Shown here in pieces: positions 43,799-52,928 of a stretch of DNA of 64,000 nucleotides (positions are counted from its first letter, which is position 1; each line of letters starts with the position of its first letter). This stretch comes from Gammaproteobacteria bacterium. Lineage in GTDB: Bacteria > Pseudomonadota > Gammaproteobacteria > Pseudomonadales > UBA5518. Made by a program: the position numbers and the translations under genes. The DNA lies in contig JADKDK010000002.1 of the NCBI GenBank assembly GCA_016718385.1, positions 496,001 to 560,000 of the forward strand, in the 5' to 3' direction. The notes beneath the pieces are model-generated. The model searched no databases and was not told the DNA's origin. It saw nothing but the letters and a program-made list of their open reading frames with translations.

Positions 43799-44317
43799 AT
43801 GATCAGCGCCAAGGTGCTCAATGCGATCCTCTTCCAGGCCGGCTGGCTCGCCTGCGTGGCCGGAGGCAACGCGTGGGCGCTGCCCGCCGGCGCACTGATC
43901 CTGGCGCTGCACGGGTGGCTCGTGGAGCGCAGCGCCCGCGGCTGGGCCTTCATGGTGCTCGCGGCCCTGCTCGGTCTCGCGATGGATCTCGGCTGGCAAC
44001 GACTGGGGCTGCTCGAGTTTCACGGCACGCTGGGCGCCGGAATTCCGCCCTGGCTCGTCGTGTTGTGGCTGTTGTTCGCGACCACGTTTGCGCATTCGCT
44101 GGCATGGCTGCACGAGCGGCTCGCGCTGGCCGCCCTGCTCGGGGCCGTGCTCGGCCCGCTCAGCTACGTGGCGGGCGTGGAACTGGGCGCCGCCACCACC
44201 CGCTTCCCGCTGTGGCAGGTCGCGCTGGCGATGGCGCCGGCGTGGGCGCTGTTGCTGCCGCTGCTCCTGTTCCTCGCGCGCGCCCCGCGCACCCTTGCTA
44301 CGGAGGTCCTGCCGTGA
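43799..44317 (+). CDS. DUF2878 membrane protein
   Basis: The 172-residue product has about five membrane helices (starting near 8, 27, 48, 80 and 140) and the DUF2878 landmarks NAILFQAGWLACVAGG, AMDLGWQRLGLLEF and PPWLVVLWLLFATTF. Function is unknown, but the family is repeatedly found next to Cfa and DUF1365 genes. ATG 43799 has GGAG seven bases upstream. The next gene overlaps its stop (GTGA). Confidence 0.82.
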   Translation: MISAKVLNAILFQAGWLACVAGGNAWALPAGALILALHGWLVERSARGWAFMVLAALLGLAMDLGWQRLGLLEFHGTLGAGIPPWLVVLWLLFATTFAHSLAWLHERLALAALLGAVLGPLSYVAGVELGAATTRFPLWQVALAMAPAWALLLPLLLFLARAPRTLATEVLP

Positions 44318-45111
44318 AGCACCTCGTGTTCGCCGTGCTGGCATGTGCGGCGCCGATGGCCGCAGCATGGGCGCAGCCCGTTGCGCCGGAAGTCATCGAG
44401 GGGGTGGCGCTGCGGCTGCCGGGGCGTGCGGAGGTCTATCGCGAGCGGCACGAGATCGGCACGCTCGGGCACCGCATCGAGTACCGCGCGCCGGACGGCA
44501 CGCTGATCGCGCGCAATGCGCTCGATTACCGCTGCAGCGAGAGCGCGCCGGACTTCGAGCAATACGATTTGCGCAGTGATTCGCTCATCGGCGCACGCTG
44601 GCAGGACGGCAAGTACCTGCTGCTGCGCGGCAAGGAATCGCGCGCACTCGAGCCTGCCGCCGCGCTGGTGGCAAGTTCCGGCTTCGACCGCTTCGTGCGC
44701 GCGAACTGGGAAGCGCTCGCCGCGGGCGACCGCATCGACGTCGACTTCGCGCTGCCGGCACGGCTGCAGACACTGCGCCTGCGCATGACGCGCATCGAGG
44801 CGCCCGAGGAACTGCCCGGCAGCGCCGTGTGGCTGCGCATCGTGCCGGTGCAGCCATTATTGCGGGCCTTCGTCGACCCGATCGAGCTGGCCTACGACAG
44901 CGGGCGGCGCCTCCTGCTGTATCGCGGCCTCTCGAACCTGACGGGTGCCGACGGCAAGGCCCTCACCGTCGAGATCCGCTACCGGCAAGTGCCAGGCGAA
45001 GACCTCGCCCGGGAACGTGAAATTGCCACAACCGCGCCGGTCGCCAATGAACCGACGGCTGATGCGCCGCGTACACCGGTGCTGTTGCACTGCTCCCGGG
45101 AGAAATCATGA
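44314..45111 (+). CDS. Exported protein of unknown function in the stress operon
   Basis: The 265-residue product has a signal peptide (LVFAVLACAAPMAAAWA, cut near residue 21) and a soluble periplasmic body without membrane helices. Landmarks are VIEGVALRLPGRAEVYRERHEIG, RNALDYRCSESAPDFEQYDLR and LTVEIRYRQVPGEDL near the end. I do not recognise a named family. GTG 44314 overlaps the DUF2878 stop and its own stop overlaps the next ATG, so it is firmly within the operon. A role in handling oxidised envelope lipid would fit the context but is a guess. Confidence 0.7.
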   Translation: MKHLVFAVLACAAPMAAAWAQPVAPEVIEGVALRLPGRAEVYRERHEIGTLGHRIEYRAPDGTLIARNALDYRCSESAPDFEQYDLRSDSLIGARWQDGKYLLLRGKESRALEPAAALVASSGFDRFVRANWEALAAGDRIDVDFALPARLQTLRLRMTRIEAPEELPGSAVWLRIVPVQPLLRAFVDPIELAYDSGRRLLLYRGLSNLTGADGKALTVEIRYRQVPGEDLAREREIATTAPVANEPTADAPRTPVLLHCSREKS

Positions 45112-46538
45112 GCCGCAAAATCACGCTGGACGAAACGATCGAAGTCGCCCGTCCGTTGCACGAGGTGTTCGCCTACGTCTCGGAATTCTCGCGCATCGAG
45201 CAGTGGGATCCCGCCGTCGCGCGTGGCACCCGCCTGACGCCGGGTGCGCCCGGACTCGGCAGCGAGTACCGCATCGACATGAAGGCGGGGTTCTCGCTGC
45301 ACTATCGCGTTGTCGAATGGGAGGCGGAGCGGCGCATGCTGATGACCGTGGACTCGCGGCTGTTCACCGCGCGCGAGGAAATCCTGTTCAGCGCCACCGC
45401 GCGCGGCACCCGGCTGCGCTACATCGCGACCTTCGATTTCCCGGCGCCGCTGGCCGCGATGTCGCGCACCTTCCCCTCGGTGATGGACCGCGTCGGCAAG
45501 AGCACCATGGAGGGCCTGCAGCGCGCGCTGGAGGACAATTTCGAGCCGCCGCGCGAATCGAGCGCCACCGCGCTCGCCGACCGCCTGCTGTTGCCGGGGC
45601 TGTGCCGCTTCACGCGCCTGGGCTACCGCGCCGCGCGCAAGCGCTGGAAGCCCGTGTCGGCTTGGCTCGGCGGTCGCCACGCGCTGGTCACCGGCGCGAC
45701 CTCGGGCATCGGCTTCGCCGCGGCACGCGAACTGGCCGCGCTGGGCGCCCGCGTGACCATCGTGGGCCGCGATCCGGCGAAGACCGAACACGCCGCGCGC
45801 GCGATCCGCGCCAGCACCGGCAACCTGCAGGTGGCGTTCGACATCGCCGACCTCTCGCTGATGGCGGACGTAAACGCCCTGGCCGATCGACTGCTCGCCA
45901 CTGGTGAGCCTCTCGACATCCTGGTCAACAATGCCGGCGCCCTGTTCAACCCGCGCCAGCTCACGGCGGAGGGGCTGGAAAAGAGCTTCGCGCTGCTGCT
46001 GCTCTCGCCATGGCTGCTCACCGAGCGCCTCCACCCGCTGCTGGCCAGGGCCGGCTCGGCGCGCGTGGTGAACGTGCTCTCGGGCGGCATGTACTCGCAG
46101 CGCATCGACGTCGACGACCTGCAGAGCCGCAACGGGCGCTACTCTGGCTCGGCGGCCTACGCCCGCGCCAAGCGCGGGCTGATGATCCTCACCGAGGAAT
46201 GGGCCGAAAAATGGCGCGACGACGGCATCGTGGTGAACGCGATGCATCCCGGCTGGGCCGATACACCCGGCGTCGAGAGCGCGCTGCCGGCCTTCTACCG
46301 CAGCACGCGCGCGGCGTTGCGCAGTCCCGAGGAAGGTGCCGACACCATCGTGTGGCTGGGCGCCGCGACGGAAGCCGGCAAGGTCTCGGGCAAATTCTGG
46401 CTCGACCGCGAGCAGCATCCGAGTCACGTATTTCGTCACACGCGCGAGACGCCCGAGGATCGACGGCGCCTGCTCGAGGCGCTGGGTGGCTACCTGACGT
46501 CGACGCGCACCGCCAGGCGCTCGCGTCGCCAGGCGTAG
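45108..46538 (+). CDS. SRPBCC-SDR fusion protein
   Basis: The 476-residue product joins two folds. Residues 1-150 are a lipid-binding SRPBCC domain (LDETIEVARPLHEVFAYVSEFSRIEQWDP at its start, cited in part, and a long helix ending ALEDNF). Residues about 185-460 are a short-chain dehydrogenase of the DHRS12/retinol-dehydrogenase type: ALVTGATSGIGFAAARELA, NNAGALF, SGGMYSQRI with the catalytic Ser, YARAKRG (YxxxK form) and HPGWADTPG. SDRs of this branch act on lipids, so the N-terminal domain may present a hydrophobic substrate. ATG 45108 overlaps the preceding stop (ATGA); it is the last gene of the RpoE-controlled operon. Confidence 0.85.
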   Translation: MSRKITLDETIEVARPLHEVFAYVSEFSRIEQWDPAVARGTRLTPGAPGLGSEYRIDMKAGFSLHYRVVEWEAERRMLMTVDSRLFTAREEILFSATARGTRLRYIATFDFPAPLAAMSRTFPSVMDRVGKSTMEGLQRALEDNFEPPRESSATALADRLLLPGLCRFTRLGYRAARKRWKPVSAWLGGRHALVTGATSGIGFAAARELAALGARVTIVGRDPAKTEHAARAIRASTGNLQVAFDIADLSLMADVNALADRLLATGEPLDILVNNAGALFNPRQLTAEGLEKSFALLLLSPWLLTERLHPLLARAGSARVVNVLSGGMYSQRIDVDDLQSRNGRYSGSAAYARAKRGLMILTEEWAEKWRDDGIVVNAMHPGWADTPGVESALPAFYRSTRAALRSPEEGADTIVWLGAATEAGKVSGKFWLDREQHPSHVFRHTRETPEDRRRLLEALGGYLTSTRTARRSRRQA

Positions 46539-46545
46539 GACGGCT

Positions 46546-46610
46546 GTAGGTCGCCATTCATGGCGACAGCAGGGGTGGGGAGGCACCTGTCGGCATAATG
46601 CCGACCTACA
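46546..46610. repeat. Two REP-like palindromes between convergent genes
   Basis: GTAGG-TCGCCAT-TC-ATGGCGA-CA from 46546 and, inverted, TGTCGGCAT-A-ATGCCGACCTAC to 46609. The TAG of the second head (minus strand) is the stop of the methyltransferase gene ending at 46606. The first lies eight bases past the SRPBCC-SDR stop. Confidence 0.75.
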
Positions 46611-47880
46611 GGCGCGCGTCGATCAGGAGGTTGCGCGGGCTCAGCTGGCGCGAGCAGAACTCCCCTACCTCGACGCGGTAGCCCTGTTCCGCCAGGAACA
46701 GCGCGCGGTCGAGCACCAGCCACAGTTCGAGCAGGCGGCGGAACTGGTGACGCACGAGGTCGAGCGCGGTGACGACGCGAAAGCGCTCCTGCCCCGCGCG
46801 CTCCACGGCTTCGAAGTCCACGTCTCCCGGCAGCAGAATCTGCTTGTGCTGCGCGACTGCGCAGCACCAGGCGGCGAAACCGCCCGCCAGCATCGCCGCG
46901 TCGATCGGAGGCAGCGGCAGGTACGCATCGACGCCGCGCACTTCGCGCTGCAGCAGGTCGAAGCCGAGCTGCCATTGCTGCACGCGGCGGCGATGGCGGC
47001 GCGCGTGCCCCGGCGCGGTCACCGTCTCCTGCACCGCGGTGCGCAGATCCTCCGGGCGCAGTCGCGGCGCATGTGCGTGTCCGGCGAGCGAAACCACCAG
47101 CCGACCCGCTTGCGCGCCCAGGTGATAGCAGCACGGTGCGCAGCTGATCGCGGGCAATCGTGCCGCTGCCCCGGCGCGCAGCAGCCGCAGGTGCAGCCCG
47201 CCGCACGCATGCAGTGCGAACGCATGGCGCGGCGCCCGAAGCCACGGCACCACCGCCTCGGACAACACGTCGCAGGCGTGCGGCACGACCGGGAGCCGCG
47301 CGCGGCGCGCCAATGCCGCCCCCGCCGCGACCAGCGCCTCGTCACGCTCCAGCGCCGTCACCGCTCGCCCGTTCCACTGCTGCGACAGGGCACGCGCCAG
47401 GTGACCCTTGCCCGCGCACCAGTCGATGCACTCGTGCCCGCCGTCGCGCACCGCGACCACGAAGGCCTCGATCTGTGCCCACTTGCGCCCCGGCACATCG
47501 CGCTGGAACTCGCGCGGCCAGGGCCGCAGCGCGTGGCGCGGCCAGGCCCCCACCTCGGCCAGCAGCCGCCAGCGCTCCACCGGCAACCAGCGGGCCAGCC
47601 AGTCAGCGCAAGCGCCGGGATCGGCGTGCAGCGCCTCGGCCGCCTCCAGCGGCAGCGCGCGCAACGCCGCCGCCAGCCCGGGATGCGCCGCTTCCCACGC
47701 CATCCCGGGCTCGCGAAACGCAAGCGCGCGCCACAGCGCCTCGTGGGAGTTCAGCTCGGTGGAGATCGCAGCGAGGCGCATGGCCAGCGCGTCGTGACCG
47801 AGCACGCGGTCACGTGACGGCACGCGGGCGTCCGGCTCGAGCGCCTTGTCGGCCGCTGCGCAATGGCTGGAATCAGGCAT
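46606..47880 (-). CDS. Methyltransferase-domain protein (Methyltransf_32/METTL25-like)
   Basis: The 424-residue product has the Rossmann methyltransferase site FVVAVRDGGHECIDWCAGKGHLARAL near residue 145 (landmark CIDWCAGKGHLA), ALERDEALVAAG, HACDVL, LHACGGLHLRLL and the unusual SCAPCCYHL near 265, which is shared with eukaryotic METTL25/RRNAD1-like proteins. The substrate is unknown; RNA or protein are both possible. ATG 47880 is used. It is divergent from the DUF481 gene. The stop is supplied by a REP head. Confidence 0.8.
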   Translation of the reverse strand: MPDSSHCAAADKALEPDARVPSRDRVLGHDALAMRLAAISTELNSHEALWRALAFREPGMAWEAAHPGLAAALRALPLEAAEALHADPGACADWLARWLPVERWRLLAEVGAWPRHALRPWPREFQRDVPGRKWAQIEAFVVAVRDGGHECIDWCAGKGHLARALSQQWNGRAVTALERDEALVAAGAALARRARLPVVPHACDVLSEAVVPWLRAPRHAFALHACGGLHLRLLRAGAAARLPAISCAPCCYHLGAQAGRLVVSLAGHAHAPRLRPEDLRTAVQETVTAPGHARRHRRRVQQWQLGFDLLQREVRGVDAYLPLPPIDAAMLAGGFAAWCCAVAQHKQILLPGDVDFEAVERAGQERFRVVTALDLVRHQFRRLLELWLVLDRALFLAEQGYRVEVGEFCSRQLSPRNLLIDARL

Positions 47881-47995
47881 GGACGCACGGTAGGAGGCGC
47901 CGCCGCGGCTTGTCAACGACGGCGTTGCACTGCTGCAGTAATCGATCCGGCGCGTTGTTATCATGATTCGATATGGTGCGAGCGAGGGACCGGCG

Positions 47996-48988
47996 ATGCG
48001 CGGGACGTGGATTGTGACGATTTGCCTGGCGCTGCTCTCCGCGGCGGCCGGCGCCGGGGAGTTGCACTTGCGCAACGGTGCACGGATTCCGGGCGAACTG
48101 CGCAGCGTCGACGGCAGGAACATCGTGTGGCGCGCGGAACTGATCGGCGACATCAAGGTAGAGACCAAGTCGATCGCCTCCGTCGACAGCATCACAGCGG
48201 CGCGGCTTCAGGTAGGCGCCAGCGACGCCCTGGAGGATTGCCACCTCAGCGGCGACGCGAAGAACGTCGCGCTCCGCTGCACCGCGGGCACGACGGCCAC
48301 GGCCCAATGGCGCGACATCGAGACCGCCGAGGCCGAGAGCAGCGGCAAGGTCACCGCCTCGCTCACGCGCGAGCGCGGCAACAGTTTCTCCGACGACTAC
48401 GAGGTCGACGCGCGGGCAACCTTGCGCCGCGGACAGCGTCGCCACGAGTTCGAGGGCAGCCTCGATTACGAGGAAAAGCGCGACTACACCGCAGAGGACG
48501 AGGCCGAGCTGAGCTACCAGCTGGATTTCCTGCACCGCGACGGCTGGTACCACTACACCAAGCTCGACTTCAGGCGCGATCGCCTGGAAGCGCTGCAGGA
48601 GAGCCTCATCGCCGGCGTCGGTATCGGGCGCACGATTCATCCCTGGCACGGTGTGAACCTGCGTCTGCAGGGCGGCCCCGATGTGGTGCGCTTCGACCTC
48701 AAGGAATACGGGCGCGGCAGCGACAAGGGCGGCAACCTGCAATGGCGGATGGACTGGAAGACGGAGCTGCTGCGGCTGGACCTGACGCTGTTCCACGAGG
48801 GCGAATTCGGCTGGCTGTTCGACGATACGGACGTCAACAATCTCGACACCAGCACCGGCGTGTCGATCCCGCTGATCGAGCGTCTGGTCGCGGAAATCCG
48901 CCTCGACTACGACCGCACGGGCCTGCAGCTCCCGGGCATCGACAACACCAACGAGGAATGGGTGTTCGCGCTGGGCTACGCCTGGTAG
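47996..48988 (+). CDS. DUF481-family outer-membrane or periplasmic protein (YdiY-like)
   Basis: The 330-residue protein has a signal peptide (TWIVTICLALLSAAAGAG), an N-terminal SH3-like stretch (LHLRNGARIPGELRSVDG), then a beta-rich DUF481 region with alternating hydrophobic strands (YEVDARATLRRGQRRHEFEG, LQGGPDVVRFDL) and an aromatic C-terminus (WVFALGYAW) like outer-membrane barrels. Function unknown; YdiY is acid-induced in E. coli. I used ATG 47996, where the signal peptide starts; an ATG at 47963 adds 11 polar residues. Confidence 0.8.
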   Translation: MRGTWIVTICLALLSAAAGAGELHLRNGARIPGELRSVDGRNIVWRAELIGDIKVETKSIASVDSITAARLQVGASDALEDCHLSGDAKNVALRCTAGTTATAQWRDIETAEAESSGKVTASLTRERGNSFSDDYEVDARATLRRGQRRHEFEGSLDYEEKRDYTAEDEAELSYQLDFLHRDGWYHYTKLDFRRDRLEALQESLIAGVGIGRTIHPWHGVNLRLQGGPDVVRFDLKEYGRGSDKGGNLQWRMDWKTELLRLDLTLFHEGEFGWLFDDTDVNNLDTSTGVSIPLIERLVAEIRLDYDRTGLQLPGIDNTNEEWVFALGYAW

Positions 48989-48996
48989 CCGCGCCC

Positions 48997-50478
48997 TCAG
49001 CGCGGGCGGTTGGCGCGCTGTTCGTCGAGGCGGCGCAGGAAATCCTCCATGATGAGGTGGTACAGCTCGAGCCCCAGGTACTGGTCCTCGACGCCGGACT
49101 CGATGCTCGGGTTGTCATTGACCTCGATCACCGCGATTCGATCGCCGCTCTGCTTGATGTCGACGCCGTAGAGGCCGTTGCCGATCGGGCGGGTAGCGCG
49201 CAGCGCGGTCTCGATCACCGCGCGGGGCACCTCGTGCGTGGGCAGCGTCTGGAAGCGCCCGCTGTCGACACCACCCTCGGCGCCGTAGCGATAGATCTGC
49301 CAGTGGTCGCGCACCATGAAGTACTTGCAGGCGAAGATCGCGCGGTTGTTGAGCACGCCGATGCGCCAGTCATAGTCCGTGTACAGGTACTCCTGCGCCA
49401 GCAGCAGCGCCGACTTCCTGAACAGATCGCGCAGCGTCTCCTGCAGCTCGTCCTCGTTGCGCACCTTGACCACGCCCTTGGAGAAGGACCCGTCGGGAAT
49501 CTTCAGCACCATCGGGAAGCTGAGCCCCGCAAGCGAGGCCATGGTGCGCGCCTGCGGCTGGCGGATCAGGATGCGCGTGTCGGGCGCGGGGATCTTGCGC
49601 ATGCGCAGCAGGTCGGCGAGGTAGACCTTGTTGGTGCAGCGCAGGATGGAGGTCGGGTCGTCGATCACCACCATGTCCTCGGACTCGGCCTTCTGCGCGA
49701 AGCGGAACGTGAAGTGGTCGATCGCGGTGGTGGCGCGGATGAACAGCGCGTCGTATTCCTGCAGGCGGCCGTAGTCGCTGCGCTTGATCAGGTCCACGGC
49801 GATGCCGAGGCGCTTGCCGGCCTTCATGAAGTGCTTGATCGCCTTCGCATCGCTCGGCGGCGTCGGTTCCTGCGGGTCCACCAGGATCGCCATGTCGTAG
49901 CGGTAGCGGGTGCGCTCGCGCGGGCGGCGCCACACGGCCCGGCTGTAGCGCTCGAGTGCCTGCGCGAAGACGGTCTGCTCGTCGTCGCTCAGCTCCGTCG
50001 GGGCAAGTGGCGTGAGCGCCGAGATCTCCCAGCGTGCACGCTTGCGGAACTCGATCTCGAGGATCGGGCAGGCGAAGCGCTCGAACAGGTCGCGCGCCAG
50101 CGGCGCGAGGATCTCCTCGCGCACGCTGCCGAAATAGCTCTTGACGCTGAAGGATTCGAGATGCGCGGGCGAGTGTTCCGCGACCAGCTGGTCGACGCGC
50201 TCCTCGATGTCGTCGAACTCGAGGATGAAGAGCTTGCGGTTGCGCAGCATGTTCAGCGTCGCAACGTTCGGCAGCACGCGATGTCCGCGAGCCTCGGCCA
50301 GCAGCGAACAGTAGTAACCGCGCGAGAGATAGCGCTCGCTGCGGCACAGGTTGATGATGCGCAGCGGCTGCTTCAGCGGCTCCTCGGCGAGTGCCAGGTA
50401 GTCGGCGAACGCCATGACGTGTTCGCTGGGATAGAACGGACCCCAGTCCGCGAGGTCATCGACAACGATCTTCAGCAC
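48997..50478 (-). CDS. RimK-family ATP-grasp ligase with RLAN-type N-terminal domain
   Basis: The 493-residue protein starts KIVVDDLADWGPFYPSEHVMAF, then LRIINLCRSERYLSRGYYCSLLAEARGH, the N-terminal domain seen in a RimK-like subgroup. The ATP-grasp half contains VIDDPTSILRCTNKVYLADLL, VLKIPDGSFSKGVVKV, and the metal site IAVIEVNDNPSIESGVED near 470. Such enzymes form amide bonds between a carboxylate (often Glu) and an amine. The neighbour, read in the opposite direction, is a GNAT-C39 fusion, a pairing I recall from surveys of ATP-grasp peptide ligases. GTG 50478 gives the normal family start but lacks a clear ribosome site. Confidence 0.85.
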   Translation of the reverse strand: MLKIVVDDLADWGPFYPSEHVMAFADYLALAEEPLKQPLRIINLCRSERYLSRGYYCSLLAEARGHRVLPNVATLNMLRNRKLFILEFDDIEERVDQLVAEHSPAHLESFSVKSYFGSVREEILAPLARDLFERFACPILEIEFRKRARWEISALTPLAPTELSDDEQTVFAQALERYSRAVWRRPRERTRYRYDMAILVDPQEPTPPSDAKAIKHFMKAGKRLGIAVDLIKRSDYGRLQEYDALFIRATTAIDHFTFRFAQKAESEDMVVIDDPTSILRCTNKVYLADLLRMRKIPAPDTRILIRQPQARTMASLAGLSFPMVLKIPDGSFSKGVVKVRNEDELQETLRDLFRKSALLLAQEYLYTDYDWRIGVLNNRAIFACKYFMVRDHWQIYRYGAEGGVDSGRFQTLPTHEVPRAVIETALRATRPIGNGLYGVDIKQSGDRIAVIEVNDNPSIESGVEDQYLGLELYHLIMEDFLRRLDEQRANRPR

Positions 50479-50626
50479 GGCGGCGAGGAGGACCAGCAGG
50501 AAATTGACGCCGATGGTAGCAGAGCGGCCCGGCGGAAACAGCGACGGCGGATCAAATTCACGGTTTTGCCTGCACCCCGGCGCGCCGCTAGACTGCGCGC
50601 AGTGGATGCCGCGAGGGAGTGACCGC

Positions 50627-51799
50627 ATGACAGCCGAGGCGCCGGAGCACATACCCGTCCCGGCCACGCGCCCCGGCGCCGCTCCCGGGCTGCGCGAGGC
50701 CACGCTCGAGGACCTCGACGCGCTGGTGCGGATGGAAGAGGAATCCTTCGACACCGACCGCATCAGCCGGCGCAGCTTCCGCCGCTTCCTGCAGAACGAC
50801 ACCGATTTCCTGCTGGTCGCCGACATCGAGACCGGAATGGCGGGCTACATCCTGCTGCTGAAGCACCGCGGCACCCGCCTCGCCCGCCTCTACTCGATCT
50901 GCGTGGACAGAACCGCGCGCGGACGCGGCATTGCCGAGGCACTGATGCGCGCCGGCGAGGAGGCTGTGCGCGAGCGCGGCTGCGCCTACCTGCGCCTCGA
51001 GGTGCGCCGCGACAACGAGCCCGCGATCCGTCTCTACCGCAAGTTGGGCTATCGTCTGTTCGGCACCATCCCGCACTACTACGAGGACGACCAGGAGGCG
51101 CTGCGCTTCGAGAAGCGCATCCGCTTCTACAGCGGGGCGCGCTCGGACCTGTTCGTCCCCTACTACAGCCAGACCACGCCCTTCACCTGCGGCCCGGCCT
51201 GCCTGCTGATGGCGATGCGCGCGATCGATCCCGGGGCGCCTGTCGACCAGCGCGAGGAGTTGCGGCTGTGGCGCGAGGCGACCACGATCTTCATGACCTC
51301 CGGGCACGGCGGCTGCGGGCCGCACGGGCTGGCGCTGGCGGCGCAGCGGCGCGGCTTCAACGTCGAGCTCTTCCTGAGCGACGACCGCGTGCTGTTCATC
51401 GACGGCCTGCGCGACGAGCACAAGCGCCAGGTGCTCGGGGTGGTCCATGAGGACTACCACCAGCAGGTGCTGGCGGCCGGCATCCCGATCAGCTACCAGC
51501 CGCTCACGGTCGAGCAGATGGCGTCCTGTCTCGCCCGGCGCATCGTGCCGGTCGTGCTCATCAGCTCCTGGCGCCTCACGCGCGAGAAGGCGCCCCACTG
51601 GGTGGTGGTCGCGGCGATCGACAGCGACTTCGTCTACATCCACGACCCCGACATCAAGACCGAGCGCGGCGAGAGCGACACCGACAAGGCCCACGTCCCG
51701 ATCGACCGCGCCGCGTTCACGCGCATGGCGCGCTTCGGCCAGTCCTCGACCCGCGCCACGGTGCTGCTCAGCCCCCGGCGCAAGCGGCGCGGCGGATGA
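50627..51799 (+). CDS. GNAT acetyltransferase fused to a C39-like cysteine peptidase
   Basis: The 390-residue protein has a GNAT domain at about residues 20-175 (REATLEDLDALVRMEEESF, then VDRTARGRGIAEALMRAGEE as the acetyl-CoA loop, and LYRKLGYRLFG), followed by a papain-like C39 peptidase domain: catalytic Cys near 187 in TTPFTCGPACLLMAM, His near 323 in APHWVVVAAID and Asp near 339 in IHDPD, all three present. Unlike bacteriocin exporters it has no transporter domain or membrane helix. It could acylate and trim a peptide made by the divergent RimK-like ligase. ATG 50627 has GAGGGAG nine bases upstream. Confidence 0.85.
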   Translation: MTAEAPEHIPVPATRPGAAPGLREATLEDLDALVRMEEESFDTDRISRRSFRRFLQNDTDFLLVADIETGMAGYILLLKHRGTRLARLYSICVDRTARGRGIAEALMRAGEEAVRERGCAYLRLEVRRDNEPAIRLYRKLGYRLFGTIPHYYEDDQEALRFEKRIRFYSGARSDLFVPYYSQTTPFTCGPACLLMAMRAIDPGAPVDQREELRLWREATTIFMTSGHGGCGPHGLALAAQRRGFNVELFLSDDRVLFIDGLRDEHKRQVLGVVHEDYHQQVLAAGIPISYQPLTVEQMASCLARRIVPVVLISSWRLTREKAPHWVVVAAIDSDFVYIHDPDIKTERGESDTDKAHVPIDRAAFTRMARFGQSSTRATVLLSPRRKRRGG

Positions 51800-51821
51800 G
51801 GTCGCGGCGAAGCACACGCTG

Positions 51822-52820
51822 ATGCACTCCGACTTCCTGTTGCAGACGCTGGTCCTGCTCGGCGCCATCGTGATCGTGGTGCCGCTGCTCACCAGGCTCG
51901 GGCTCGGCTCCGTGCCGGGTTATCTGGTCGCCGGCCTGATCGTGGGTCCGCCGCTGCTGTGCGCCGTGGCCATCGCCGCGCCGCTGTGGTGGGGCGGCAT
52001 GGCGCTGCCGGCCGCGACGGTGACCGCGCTCGCGCTGGCGCTCTCCTCGACCGCGATCGTGGTGCAGCTGCTTTCGGAGCGCGGCGAGCTGTCCAGCCAG
52101 CGCGGGCGTGCCACCTTCGCGGTGCTGTTGCTGCAGGACGTGGCCGTGGCCCCGCTGCTCATGCTGGTCTACCTGTTGGGTACGGGAGGCGGCGAGACGG
52201 CGATTTCAACCGCCGGCTTGCTCGAGGCGCTCGCAACGCTTGCCGCCGTGCTGCTGCTCGGTCGCCTGGTGTGGCGACGCGTGCTGCCGTTCCTCGCCGC
52301 GCAGCGCAACGTCGACATCCTGGTGGCGGTCGCGCTGCTGCTGGTACTGAGCGCGGCGTGGCTGATGGAGCACGCCGGCATGTCGCTCGCGATGGGCGCC
52401 TTTCTCGCCGGCGTGCTGCTCGCCGATTCGCCGTTTCGCCGTTTCGCCACCAGGTGGTCGCCGACATCCAGCCGTTTCGCGGCATCCTGTTTCGGGCTGT
52501 TCTTCATGACCGTGGGCATGTCCATCGAGCGCCAGATGCTCTACCAGGTGGTGGTGTTCAGCATGCTGCTCACCCCGGCTCGGGCGACGCCTCGCGGGAG
52601 CAATGCCGCGCCCGGCCGAAGCCAGCCATGCCCCGGGCGCGGTTCCCGAGACCATCGAGTACAGGCGGCCAGCGCTGATCGGCCCGGCCGGGCGATCGAG
52701 CAGGCGCTGGGCGTGGATGCCGCGTTACCGGCGGGAACCCTCGGAGGACCGCCGCGCTGCGTGATCACGCTGAACGACGCCGGCGCACCGAGCGGCCTGA
52801 ACGACCCGCCCTCGCGTTGA
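51822..52820 (+). pseudogene. Decayed KefB-like cation/proton antiporter
   Basis: The frame keeps pieces of the membrane domain of a monovalent cation:proton antiporter-2: GSVPGYLVAGLIVGP near residue 30, LALALSSTAIVVQLLSERGEL near 70, LLLQDVAVAPLLMLVYLL near 100 and GAFLAGVLLADSPFR near 195. About 60-70 residues between GLIVGP and the SSTAIV helix are missing in frame; an 8-base CGTTTCGC duplication (about 52432-52447) and an extra T near 52490 shift the frame out and back (HQVVADIQPFRGILF lies in the other frame); after FSMLLTP (about 52575) the antiporter ends, with no TrkA-N domain. The rest to 52820 is unrecognised. Likely non-functional. Confidence 0.75.
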
Positions 52821-52928
52821 TCGGCCCCTCACCCTGCAGCCCATCGATCCCGGCAGCCGCGATGGACGGCATGCGGGCACCCCGGGAGGCCACGCGGAAA
52901 ACCGCAGGTCCGCTCCAGGAGCGGAAGA

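Noticed and set aside
51177..51799. Bacteriocin exporter (C39 peptidase-ABC transporter)
   Set aside because: The peptidase domain is fused to a GNAT domain, with no membrane or ATPase domain.
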